Origin: Akkermansia sp.
Lineage (GTDB): Bacteria; Verrucomicrobiota; Verrucomicrobiia; Verrucomicrobiales; Akkermansiaceae
Reading direction: 5' to 3'
Assembly: GCA_017517385.1 (NCBI GenBank)
Contig: JAFWZG010000054.1
Coordinates: forward strand, 142,003 to 206,002
DNA: 64,000 bases
In this document: in pieces, positions 45,301-52,719 of the stretch
How positions within the stretch are numbered: position 1 is the first letter of the stretch
Layout: each line of letters opens with the position of its first letter
Made by a program: the position numbers and the translations under genes
Notes under the pieces: model-generated
Database searches by the model: none
What the model saw: the letters and a program-made list of their open reading frames with translations, nothing else
Told to the model about the DNA's origin: nothing

Positions 45301-45328
45301 TTGACATTCCGCATCACGCTCTTACAAT
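45301..45328 (+). promoter_or_regulatory. Promoter of exported-protein gene
   Basis: TTGACA (45301-45306), 16 bp, TACAAT (45323-45328). The in-frame ATG at 45327 is in the -10 box, so the start is taken downstream at 45363, giving a leader of about 28 nt. Confidence 0.65.
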
Positions 45329-45362
45329 GACGGGCGAAACGATTTCAATACCACCTACGACC

Positions 45363-46235
45363 ATGCTCTGCTGTCCCCCTTCCTCCAAGCGATTGTTCTG
45401 CGGACTCCTGCTCGCCACGCTGATAGCATCCCCCACGGCTATTTGTGTCGGCACGGGTGCTGTGCGCATGTCGGCGGAAGCAGCCTCACGTACAAGCGAT
45501 AGTGAATCCGTGGCAGCTATGTACAGCATCTGGCTGCAGGATATACAATACTCCCGAGAGAATAGCAATCTCGGTGTATGCGGCCGTCATGATATAGCTG
45601 CTGCCCAGCAGGCCATTTGCGAAGCCGCAGAAGCCGCGACTCAGGCATTTGCCGCGCAGATGGACTATGCAGCCTACTCACTGGAGCCTCTCCGCACCAC
45701 GCAGCCCGAGCGTTATCGCGCCTCCATGCAGCAGTACCGCAGCGCCCTGCTCTCGCTGATGCAGAAAGACCTGCAGCACATGCGCCGCAACTCCGTTCTC
45801 ACCGAGCCGGAGCGCTGCCCCGAGCAAGCAGAGGCCGAGGAAGACCCTTTTGCCGCCGCCCTCAGCAACCGCCTCAGCACATGGGACACCTACCGCAGCG
45901 ACCTGCCGGAGCTCCACGCCCATCTGCTGGCACAGCACCTCAGCCGCGTGCAGTTCATGGCCTCCCTCATGGCAGGAGACCGCCCGAGCAGGGATTTCAT
46001 CACGAACACCCAGCTGGACTCTGCCCCGGAGGACTATAATACCACCTGCCAGACCAAGTTCCTCGCAGCCCATGAGGCATGGCTGGCCTACACAGAAAAG
46101 ACGGCGCAGCTCCATTGCCCCGTGCGCGCCCTCCAGGGCAGCAGCACCTCAGCAGCCATCAGCTCCGCGCGCCTCTCCCTCCTCCGCCATTATGAGGGAT
46201 TCCTCACCCTCATCGCCCACGGATTAGGGCGTTAA
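45363..46235 (+). CDS. Exported helical protein of unknown function
   Basis: Protein of 290 aa starting MLCCPPSSKRLFCGLLLA, with a likely signal peptide to about residue 30. The mature part is helical, Ala/Gln-rich and has several Arg-His pairs, with no motif I recognise. The upstream ATG at 45327 is within the promoter. There is no obvious partner; the neighbouring gene is convergent, ending 15 bp away. Confidence 0.68.
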   Translation: MLCCPPSSKRLFCGLLLATLIASPTAICVGTGAVRMSAEAASRTSDSESVAAMYSIWLQDIQYSRENSNLGVCGRHDIAAAQQAICEAAEAATQAFAAQMDYAAYSLEPLRTTQPERYRASMQQYRSALLSLMQKDLQHMRRNSVLTEPERCPEQAEAEEDPFAAALSNRLSTWDTYRSDLPELHAHLLAQHLSRVQFMASLMAGDRPSRDFITNTQLDSAPEDYNTTCQTKFLAAHEAWLAYTEKTAQLHCPVRALQGSSTSAAISSARLSLLRHYEGFLTLIAHGLGR

Positions 46236-46250
46236 AACATATTCCAAGGC

Positions 46251-46598
46251 CTAGCCAAAGACGAGTGTTAAAACCACCATCAAGTACAGAGGAAACAGCA
46301 CGATGGTGCTCAGTATCAGCAGCAGGGCCTCCACTCGCCGTTCTTTGTAGAACAGCAGAGCCATGCTCACCACCAAGCTGAGGATGAGCCCAATCACGCA
46401 GAAGATAAAGCACACCACCCCCAGCGGCACACTCAAACAGCCGGCCAAAGCCCACACCGGCATACACAGTACTGCCACCATCAGCGGTACCCAAGCCAGT
46501 ATGCGGGGCAACTCTTGAAACCGCGCCCCTTTCCTCTGCACAAGCTGCTGAGGCATAAGAACCCTCCCCTTACGAAGTCTGGGCTTGGACGGAGGCAT
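46251..46598 (-). CDS. Small membrane protein of unknown function
   Basis: Protein of 115 aa with a basic N-terminus (MPPSKPRLRKGRV) and three predicted membrane helices (about 30-50, 54-78, 88-113). No family recognised. I choose the ATG at 46598, which lies 7 nt after a TATAAA; longer frames reach into nadK. The -35 box is poor. Confidence 0.55.
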   Translation of the reverse strand: MPPSKPRLRKGRVLMPQQLVQRKGARFQELPRILAWVPLMVAVLCMPVWALAGCLSVPLGVVCFIFCVIGLILSLVVSMALLFYKERRVEALLLILSTIVLFPLYLMVVLTLVFG

Positions 46599-46605
46599 GA
46601 AAAAC

Positions 46606-46611
46606 TTTATA
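46606..46611 (-). promoter_or_regulatory. Putative -10 box of small membrane protein gene
   Basis: TATAAA on the minus strand, 7 nt before the ATG at 46598, matching the leaderless spacing seen at other genes, but the -35 position (ATGGGG) is weak. Confidence 0.4.
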
Positions 46612-46633
46612 TTTGCAACGTTAACAAGCCCCA

Positions 46634-47458
46634 TCACCACCCGAGCTTAGCGCGGAGGCGAACGGCGAAGTCATTATCCGGGAGGGCGAGGAGCTTCAGT
46701 TTGCGCTCGGCGCGGCGGATGGTAAGCACATCATTCACGGGGATGTGATGTGCGGAGCGGCCGTCCACGGAGTAGATGATGGATTCTTCCATGCGGCCAC
46801 GGCGAGCGCGGGGGCGAAGGGTAATTTCCATGGAATCCGGCACCACGACGGGGCGGCTGGTCAGGCTGTGGGGGCAGATGGGAGTGATGGAGATGACACG
46901 GGCATCCGGCCACAGGAGCGGGCCGCCGGCGGAAAGAGAATAAGCGGTGGAGCCGGTGGGCGTAGCCACGAGCACGCCGTCCGCATGATAGCGGTTCAGC
47001 AGGCAGCCGTTCAGCTCCACGTCCACATCAATCATTTTACCGGTCTGGGCACGCATGAGGGAGACCTCATTCAGCGCGAGAAGCGGCTCCGGGTATGAGG
47101 TGACGCTCTGCTGGGAGATTTCAAGCATCACGCGCTCCTCCACCCCGAACGTCCCCTCGGCCAGAGAGGACACGAGAGCTGCCACTTGCGAGCGGGCACA
47201 TGCACTCAAGAACCCCAAGTGGCCGGTATTGATACCGGCAAGGATGATGCCCTTCCTTGCGGCTCTGGTGGCAGTGGAAAGCATCGTGCCATCCCCGCCG
47301 AGGCAAATCAGCACCTCGGGCTCCTCGGCGGAGTCCCGATTATATTCATACACATTCAGGCCGGCCTCCTGACAGGCAGCGGCAACCGTCTGCATAAGCT
47401 GCAGGTTGCCGCTGTTGCGCACACCGGCAAGCAAGGCAATGGAGCGTGGCGGTGTCAT
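46634..47458 (-). CDS. nadK: NAD kinase
   Basis: Phosphorylates NAD to NADP (274 aa). The GGDGTML motif (about 54-60), NTGHLGFL (about 76-83), and TPTGSTAYSLSAGGP (about 166-180) are diagnostic. Third gene of corA-argB-nadK, starting 24 bp after argB. Confidence 0.92.
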   Translation of the reverse strand: MTPPRSIALLAGVRNSGNLQLMQTVAAACQEAGLNVYEYNRDSAEEPEVLICLGGDGTMLSTATRAARKGIILAGINTGHLGFLSACARSQVAALVSSLAEGTFGVEERVMLEISQQSVTSYPEPLLALNEVSLMRAQTGKMIDVDVELNGCLLNRYHADGVLVATPTGSTAYSLSAGGPLLWPDARVISITPICPHSLTSRPVVVPDSMEITLRPRARRGRMEESIIYSVDGRSAHHIPVNDVLTIRRAERKLKLLALPDNDFAVRLRAKLGW

Positions 47459-47482
47459 ATATGAATCAGAAGAGTTTCAGAA

Positions 47483-48391
47483 TCAGCGCTGCTCGCGCAC
47501 GATTTCGGTACCGATACCTTCCGGCGTGAAGATTTCCAGCAGGAGGGTGTGCGGCAGACGGCCATCCACGAAGTGCACCTTACGCACACCGGCGTTCAGG
47601 GCATCCACGGCGCTCTTGACCTTAGGAATCATACCGCCGGAGATAATGCCTTCATCAATCAGCTGGAAAGCCTCCTTGCGGTTGATACTCTTCACGATGG
47701 TGCTGGGATCCTTGGGATCCAGCATCAGGCCGGGAACGTCCGAGATGTACACAAGCTTCACGGGCTTCAGCTCACAGGCGAGAGCTGCAGCGGCGAGGTC
47801 AGCATTCACATTCAGAGCCTGGTTCGTACCGAGCTCACGAGCGAGAGGAGAAATCACGGGGGTGAGCTGCAGGGAGAGTGCTTCTTCCACGCGGCGGAGC
47901 TGGCTGCCAATCACGCGGCCCACCATGCCGATATCCACGGGATTGCCCTCGGCATCCTTCTCCATGAGCTTCTCGCCCACGAAAACATTTGTACCGGGAA
48001 TACCTACGGCTTTGCCGCCGGAGGAACGCATCATCTCCACGAGCCCGGGGTTAATCGTGCCGGAAAGCGTACGCTCCACAATGTCGATAGCCTCAGGCGT
48101 GGTGACTCGCAGGCCATTCACGAAGCGTGCCTCAAGGCCGGCGTCCGCCATAGCCTTGGAGATGGCCTTGCCACCGCCGTGCACCACCACGGGGTTCATA
48201 CCCATGGCCTCCAGCACCACGATATCACGCATGAGGGACTTCACGAGCTCCGGGTCATCCATAGCGGAACCACCGAACTTGATGAGAATCGTCTTGTCTC
48301 TGTAAGACTGCATGTAAGGCAGAGCTTCGATGAGGATGTCTGCCTTCTGGATTTCCTGCTCAGGCTTAATGACCTTACGAGTGCTTATCAT
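47483..48391 (-). CDS. argB: Acetylglutamate kinase
   Basis: Second enzyme of arginine synthesis (302 aa). It shows IKFGGSAMDD (about 37-46), VVHGGGKAIS (about 70-79), GLRVTTPEA, and NVNADLAAAALA near the C-terminal lobe, with VDGRLPHTLLLEIFT at the end. The long N-terminus, with EALPYMQSYRDKTI, fits the arginine-sensitive hexameric type. It starts 5 bp after corA. Confidence 0.93.
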   Translation of the reverse strand: MISTRKVIKPEQEIQKADILIEALPYMQSYRDKTILIKFGGSAMDDPELVKSLMRDIVVLEAMGMNPVVVHGGGKAISKAMADAGLEARFVNGLRVTTPEAIDIVERTLSGTINPGLVEMMRSSGGKAVGIPGTNVFVGEKLMEKDAEGNPVDIGMVGRVIGSQLRRVEEALSLQLTPVISPLARELGTNQALNVNADLAAAALACELKPVKLVYISDVPGLMLDPKDPSTIVKSINRKEAFQLIDEGIISGGMIPKVKSAVDALNAGVRKVHFVDGRLPHTLLLEIFTPEGIGTEIVREQR

Positions 48392-48396
48392 GGTAT

Positions 48397-49386
48397 TCAG
48401 ATGTAGCGTTTGAGTTTGAAGATGATGAGGGGGATGGCGCCGGCAAGCACCATCATGACAAGTGATACCCAGAAGCCCCAGGGAGAATCCAGCAGGGGCA
48501 TGGATTTAAAGTTCATGCCGAAGATGCTGGCGATGAGCGTGGGCGGAAGGAACACCACGCTCATGATGGTGAACACCTTCACGATGTCGTTCTGCTCAAT
48601 GTTAATGAGCCCCAGCACGGCATCAAGCATGAAGTTAATCTTATTGGAAAGGAAGGAAGCGTACTCAGAGAGGGAGTTCACGTCTCGCGAGACAGGCCGG
48701 AGCGGCACATAGAGGCTATCATGGCTGCTGAGGCAGGAATCCTCATTACCGGCGAAGGTAATCATGCGCAGAAGGTTCACGAGGGCATCACGCTGGCGGG
48801 TGATAAGGTCACCCACTCGGCCCAGCTCTTCAAGAGCATCACGCAGGTCATCCGTATCCGGCGAGTCCTCCTTCTCCTTGCGGCGGTGCTGAGAAACGAA
48901 CACCTTCTTGGAGAGGGCATCCAAATCCGCACCGAATCGTTCCAACACGTCAGCCTGACGATCCACGAGAGACTCCAGAAGGCCGATGAAAACGAGGTCA
49001 CGGTTCGTGTCCGTACGTCGCAACAGCTGCTGGGAGAACATACGGAAGGAGTATGAATCCGTATGGCGGATGGTGATGAGCACCTTTTCTTTCAGAATGA
49101 AGGTGATTTCAGCAATGATGGGTTCATCCGTCTCCACGCGGGAAAGCACGGTCGTCGTCATGAAACGCGCGCCGTCCTCGCAGTACAGACGAGATGTGGC
49201 CTCAATTTCTCGCATTTCATCCTTCGTGGGCATTTCAATGAAGCAAAGTTTCTCAGCAAAGCGCAGCTCCTCAGCATTCGGAGTGAGGAGGTCTATCCAG
49301 AAAATCTCCCCGTTGAGGTTCTCCGGCTCATCCAGCCCAACCATACGGGATATTCCTTGCGCAGACTGTGAATATATGCGAATCAT
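48397..49386 (-). CDS. corA: CorA-type magnesium/divalent cation channel
   Basis: Pentameric inner-membrane Mg2+ channel subunit (329 aa). A soluble N-terminal funnel with long helices is followed by two C-terminal membrane helices; the signature IFGMNFKSMP (GMN) ends the first, near residue 290. It leads the corA-argB-nadK unit. Confidence 0.9.
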   Translation of the reverse strand: MIRIYSQSAQGISRMVGLDEPENLNGEIFWIDLLTPNAEELRFAEKLCFIEMPTKDEMREIEATSRLYCEDGARFMTTTVLSRVETDEPIIAEITFILKEKVLITIRHTDSYSFRMFSQQLLRRTDTNRDLVFIGLLESLVDRQADVLERFGADLDALSKKVFVSQHRRKEKEDSPDTDDLRDALEELGRVGDLITRQRDALVNLLRMITFAGNEDSCLSSHDSLYVPLRPVSRDVNSLSEYASFLSNKINFMLDAVLGLINIEQNDIVKVFTIMSVVFLPPTLIASIFGMNFKSMPLLDSPWGFWVSLVMMVLAGAIPLIIFKLKRYI

Positions 49387-49400
49387 GCCTTCACGCCACC

Positions 49401-49429
49401 AGTATGCCTTCTCCAGGCGGAAAAATCAA
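49401..49429 (-). promoter_or_regulatory. Promoter of corA-argB-nadK
   Basis: On the minus strand, TTGATT (49429-49424), 17 bp, CATACT (49406-49401), then 14 nt to the ATG, with GAAGG near the start codon. Confidence 0.5.
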
Positions 49430-49510
49430 GCCAAATCTGGCACAGAGCGGTACCAACTGATTTTTTTTCGCGATTTTCTGCACTTTTATACCTGTGTTAT
49501 ATTTTATTTG

Positions 49511-49538
49511 TTGACTGATGTTTTCTTCTTGCTATATT
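49511..49538 (+). promoter_or_regulatory. Promoter of the PUR-type protein gene
   Basis: TTGACT (49511-49516), 16 bp, TATATT (49533-49538). The leader (about 36 nt) holds two copies of TACAACAG (49556-49563 and 49575-49582), the second touching the GTG start. Confidence 0.6.
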
Positions 49539-49581
49539 ATATAAGAGCCGGGGCGTACAACAGCGTCCCGAATATACAACA

Positions 49582-49788
49582 GTGGACGACGATATCATTT
49601 GTACAGAGAAAATCATTGCGGATCGTAAAACCTTCTTCATCGACCTCAAGAGCAATGCACGAGGCCGCGTGGTGCGCATCACCGAAAAAGTGAGCTCCAA
49701 CCGTGACCGAATCATGGTTCCTGCGGAAATTCTGGATGACTTCATTGAAGCGCTTCAGGACATCCGCCGCGCTAACCTTGAGAACTAA
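49582..49788 (+). CDS. PUR-alpha-like single-strand DNA/RNA-binding protein (DUF3276)
   Basis: Protein of 68 aa with a single PUR repeat: TEKIIADRKTFFIDLKSN, GRVVRITEKVSSNRDRIMVP and a C-terminal ILDDFIEALQDI helix. This beta-beta-beta-beta-alpha repeat is found in Bacteroidetes, Spirochaetes and Verrucomicrobia, where it binds single-stranded nucleic acid. It starts with GTG, as no ATG precedes the conserved part. Confidence 0.8.
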   Translation: MDDDIICTEKIIADRKTFFIDLKSNARGRVVRITEKVSSNRDRIMVPAEILDDFIEALQDIRRANLEN

Positions 49789-49805
49789 TTCCCCCTTCTC
49801 CTCCT

Positions 49806-49829
49806 ACGGATTCTGATGTCAGAATTCGT
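49806..49829 (+). terminator. Weak stem-loop after the PUR-type gene
   Basis: ATTCTGA / TCAGAAT with a 2-nt loop plus ACG/CGT flanks (one mismatch). No clear T tract follows, so it may be a stability element rather than a terminator. Confidence 0.4.
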
Positions 49830-49900
49830 TAGAAACGGCCAAATTTCCTAAAAATCATAGTATAACACAGGGGATGGCGGCATTTGGGCACACTTTAGAC

Positions 49901-49929
49901 TTGTCAAGAGGTGTACAAAAGTGTTTAAT
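49901..49929 (+). promoter_or_regulatory. Promoter of the glycogen synthase-like gene
   Basis: TTGTCA (49901-49906), 17 bp, TTTAAT (49924-49929). It predicts a start near 49936 and a leader of about 57 nt with a Shine-Dalgarno AGAGGA 6 nt before the ATG. Confidence 0.65.
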
Positions 49930-49933
49930 AGTG

Positions 49934-49965
49934 GTGACGCTGAGGCAAAGGGGCCACAGCGTCAC
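49934..49965 (+). promoter_or_regulatory. Inverted repeat at the start of the glycogen gene transcript
   Basis: GTGACGCTG (49934-49942) and CAGCGTCAC (49957-49965), a perfect 9-bp arm pair with a 14-nt loop. It begins at about the transcription start, so it could be an operator or a 5' stabilising hairpin. Confidence 0.55.
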
Positions 49966-49992
49966 TGACAACCAACGAAAGAAGAGGAACGT

Positions 49993-51291
49993 ATGAGAAG
50001 GATAAAAGTATTAAAATTAGGCTGGGAGTTCCCACCGCTCATCAATGGCGGTCTGGGCGTGGCCTGTATGGGCATTTCCCGAGCATTGGCACAGAAGGTT
50101 GACCTGTCAGTAATCGTACCCAAAGCAAAACCCGGTGCAACGTATGAAGGTTTTGGACTGATAGGCATTAACAACCTCGAGCACAGAGAAATGGAAACTC
50201 TGGAAGAGGGGTACACATATGAGAGTTTTTCCGTGGTAGGCAAGGCCCCGGTAAATCTGGATCCCTACGCCTGCGAAGAAGGCACCCCGGGCAACATCGT
50301 TTTCACCCGCGAGGGCAAGCTGCTCTTCAGCAAGGTGCACAAGGCGGATTTGGACTTGTTCACCAGCAAGGAAGATTTGTATGCCGGCGACTTGGCACGC
50401 AAGGTTATCGAGTTCTCGAAAATCTGCGCCGTCATGGCCCGCAGTTATGACTTTGACTTGGTACACGCTCACGATTGGATGACGTATCTGGCTGGTGTTG
50501 AGGTGAAAAAGGCCACGGGCAAGCCCCTCGTGGTGCACCTGCACGCTTCCCAGTTCGACCGTGCCGGCGCTGACGCCCGCGGCTGGATTTACGACATTGA
50601 AAAATACGGCATGGAACAAGCAGATGCCGTTATCCCCGTGTCCAAATACACCGGCACCGTGGCCGCCGGCCACTACGGCATTGACCCCGCCAAGATTTTC
50701 CCCGTCCATAACGGTGCTGACCCCGTGCACGTCTTCCACACCAAGAAGAAGTTCCCGGAGAAGCTCGTGCTCTTCCTTGGCCGCCTGACGGCACAGAAAG
50801 GCCCGGAGTTCTTCCTGCAGATTGCAGCCAAGGTGCTGGAGCAGACGGACAACGTACGCTTCGTGATGGCCGGAACGGGCGAGAAGCTCCGCCAGCTCAT
50901 CGAGACCGGCGCCTTCCACGGCGTGGGCGACAAGTTCCACTTCACCGGCTTCCTGAACAAGCAGAAGGTAAACGAACTGCTGAGCATGACGGACGTGTAC
51001 TGCATGCCCTCCGTTTCCGAGCCCTTCGGCCTTTCTGCACTGGAAGCCGCACAGTTCAACATTCCGGCCGTCATCTCCAAGCAGAGTGGCGTGGCCGAGG
51101 TGATGAAGGGCGCCCTCAAGGCTGACTTCTGGGACGTAAACATGATGGCCAAGCACATCGTGGACCTCATCACGGATGAAGAGCTTTACAAGCAGGTGGC
51201 TGAGCAGAGCGCTCAGGATATTAAGAACTCCAACTGGGAAACCGCTGCAGACAAGATGCTGCGCGTCTATCACCACGTGCTCGGTTGGTAA
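49993..51291 (+). CDS. Glycogen synthase-like glycosyltransferase (GT4/GT5)
   Basis: GT-B glucosyltransferase of 432 aa. KLGWEFPPLINGGLGVAC near the N-terminus contains the KxGG-like donor loop, HAHDWMTYLAG (about 156-166) is typical of starch/glycogen synthases, and SEPFGLSALEAAQ holds an intact EX7E. It is smaller than classical GlgA and probably elongates alpha-1,4-glucan together with the GH57 enzyme that follows 31 bp later. It has a good Shine-Dalgarno sequence (AGAGGA). Confidence 0.83.
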   Translation: MRRIKVLKLGWEFPPLINGGLGVACMGISRALAQKVDLSVIVPKAKPGATYEGFGLIGINNLEHREMETLEEGYTYESFSVVGKAPVNLDPYACEEGTPGNIVFTREGKLLFSKVHKADLDLFTSKEDLYAGDLARKVIEFSKICAVMARSYDFDLVHAHDWMTYLAGVEVKKATGKPLVVHLHASQFDRAGADARGWIYDIEKYGMEQADAVIPVSKYTGTVAAGHYGIDPAKIFPVHNGADPVHVFHTKKKFPEKLVLFLGRLTAQKGPEFFLQIAAKVLEQTDNVRFVMAGTGEKLRQLIETGAFHGVGDKFHFTGFLNKQKVNELLSMTDVYCMPSVSEPFGLSALEAAQFNIPAVISKQSGVAEVMKGALKADFWDVNMMAKHIVDLITDEELYKQVAEQSAQDIKNSNWETAADKMLRVYHHVLGW

Positions 51292-51322
51292 CAAGAATCA
51301 TCCCCTTACCCGCTAAGGAATT

Positions 51323-52507
51323 ATGAATATTTCTCTGACATTCCACGCGCATCAGCCTAACCGCCTGATACCGTACGACTTCTTCAAGATTGGCGAGCAC
51401 GCCTTCTACGAGGATGACGAATTGAACGGGCGCATGCTCAGCGAGGTAGCAGAACGCTGCTACCTGCCGGCCAACAGGCTCATGAAGCAACTCATTGAGC
51501 TTTCTGATGGTAAGTTCAAGTTTGCACTGGCCATATCCGGCGTTATTCTGGAACAGGCCAAGTACCACCGTCCGGACCTCATCACCTCCTTTCAGGAGCT
51601 GGCAGAGACCGGCTGCGTGGAGTTCCTCGCCATGCCGTACTATGCCTCTCTTGCCTCCCTGTACTCCACAGGCGAGTTCGCAGAGCAAGTAGAGGAACAC
51701 ATGGATCTCATTGAGGAGCTCTTCGGCCAGCGCCCCACGGTGCTCTGGAACACCGGCATGCTATACTCCAACGCCATCGCCGCTCAGGCCTATGACATGG
51801 GCTTTGAAGGCATCATGGCGGACGGCAGCAGCCGCATGATGAAGAACTTGCACCCCAACGAGCTGCAGTGCGCTCCGCTCATCGCCAAAACCAAGACCAT
51901 CGTACGCAACCGCCACCTCTCCAATGACTTGGCAAACCGCCGCGTAGACCCTTCATGGAGTGAGTATCCCCTCTCCCCCTACACCTATGCCGACTGGCTC
52001 GGCCAGCAGCAGGGACAGGTGGTGAACATCTCCATGGACTATGAGACCCTTGGCGAGCGACAGCCGGACACCACAGGCGTGTTCGAGTTCTGGCGCAGCA
52101 TGATTATGGCGACCCTCTTCGCCGGTAACAACTTCATGACGCCCACCGAATGCGTGCGCAGCTTTGACTCCACCGGCACGCTGGATGTGCCCAGCCCCGT
52201 CAGCTGCTCCACCTTCGGCACTACCACGCACTGGAATGGCAACGTCATGCAGCAGGAGGCACTCAAGAAAATCTATGATTTGGAAAACTCTGTGAAAGAC
52301 AGCGAGGACCGCGACATGATTCACGTGTGGCGTAAGCTGCAGAGCGCAGACCACTTCCACTACATGGAGAAGAGCAACGGATTTACCCCCTACCCCTCAC
52401 CCTTTGACGCGTACATTTACTACATGAACGCACTGGCAGACCTGCAGGTGCGCGTCAAGCGCGAGGCAGAAATCATCCATAACGCGCATAAGGTCACTCT
52501 GGCTTGA
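51323..52507 (+). CDS. GH57 family glycoside hydrolase (alpha-amylase type)
   Basis: Cytosolic GH57 enzyme of 394 aa acting on alpha-glucan. FHAHQPNRL near the N-terminus is the first conserved region (HQP); the GH57 nucleophile Glu is expected near LWNTGMLYSN or AETGCVEFLA, and the later YETLGERQPDT carries the catalytic Asp region. The pairing with a glycogen synthase-like gene is common in Bacteroidetes-type glycogen clusters. It has AAGGA before the ATG. A terminator follows. Confidence 0.85.
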   Translation: MNISLTFHAHQPNRLIPYDFFKIGEHAFYEDDELNGRMLSEVAERCYLPANRLMKQLIELSDGKFKFALAISGVILEQAKYHRPDLITSFQELAETGCVEFLAMPYYASLASLYSTGEFAEQVEEHMDLIEELFGQRPTVLWNTGMLYSNAIAAQAYDMGFEGIMADGSSRMMKNLHPNELQCAPLIAKTKTIVRNRHLSNDLANRRVDPSWSEYPLSPYTYADWLGQQQGQVVNISMDYETLGERQPDTTGVFEFWRSMIMATLFAGNNFMTPTECVRSFDSTGTLDVPSPVSCSTFGTTTHWNGNVMQQEALKKIYDLENSVKDSEDRDMIHVWRKLQSADHFHYMEKSNGFTPYPSPFDAYIYYMNALADLQVRVKREAEIIHNAHKVTLA

Positions 52508-52536
52508 ATGCCGTAAAACATTCCCAAACGTCAGCA

Positions 52537-52565
52537 CGCCCGGCAGATAACACTTCTGCCGGGCG
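52537..52565 (+). terminator. Terminator after the glycogen operon
   Basis: CGCCCGGCAG / CTGCCGGGCG, 10-bp perfect arms with a 9-nt loop, followed by AGTTGTTAT. It sits upstream of the real promoter of the GTPase gene and rules out the longer frame that starts at 52504. Confidence 0.78.
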
Positions 52566-52660
52566 AGTTGTTATAATAAACCATTTCAGCATAGCATGCA
52601 CGCTTTCAGCAGCTGCTTTTCCCTGCAGGAGAGTTTACCCCGCGAGCACACAGGGAATTC

Positions 52661-52689
52661 TTGACTTACACTGCCTTTCATGCTATAAA
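52661..52689 (+). promoter_or_regulatory. Strong promoter of the GTPase cluster
   Basis: TTGACT (52661-52666), 17 bp, TATAAA (52684-52689) with an extended -10 TG (52681-52682). Leader about 24 nt with a weak GGAA before the ATG at 52720. Confidence 0.75.
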
Positions 52690-52719
52690 ATAGCCGGGCA
52701 AACAATACCGGAACATCAG

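Noticed and set aside
49806..49829. Riboswitch between the PUR-type and glycogen genes
   Set aside because: Only a short stem-loop and the promoter-proximal repeat are visible; no known aptamer pattern.
50107..51294. 395-codon open frame antisense to the glycogen synthase-like gene
   Set aside because: Shadow of a certain gene; Val/His-rich composition typical of antisense reading.
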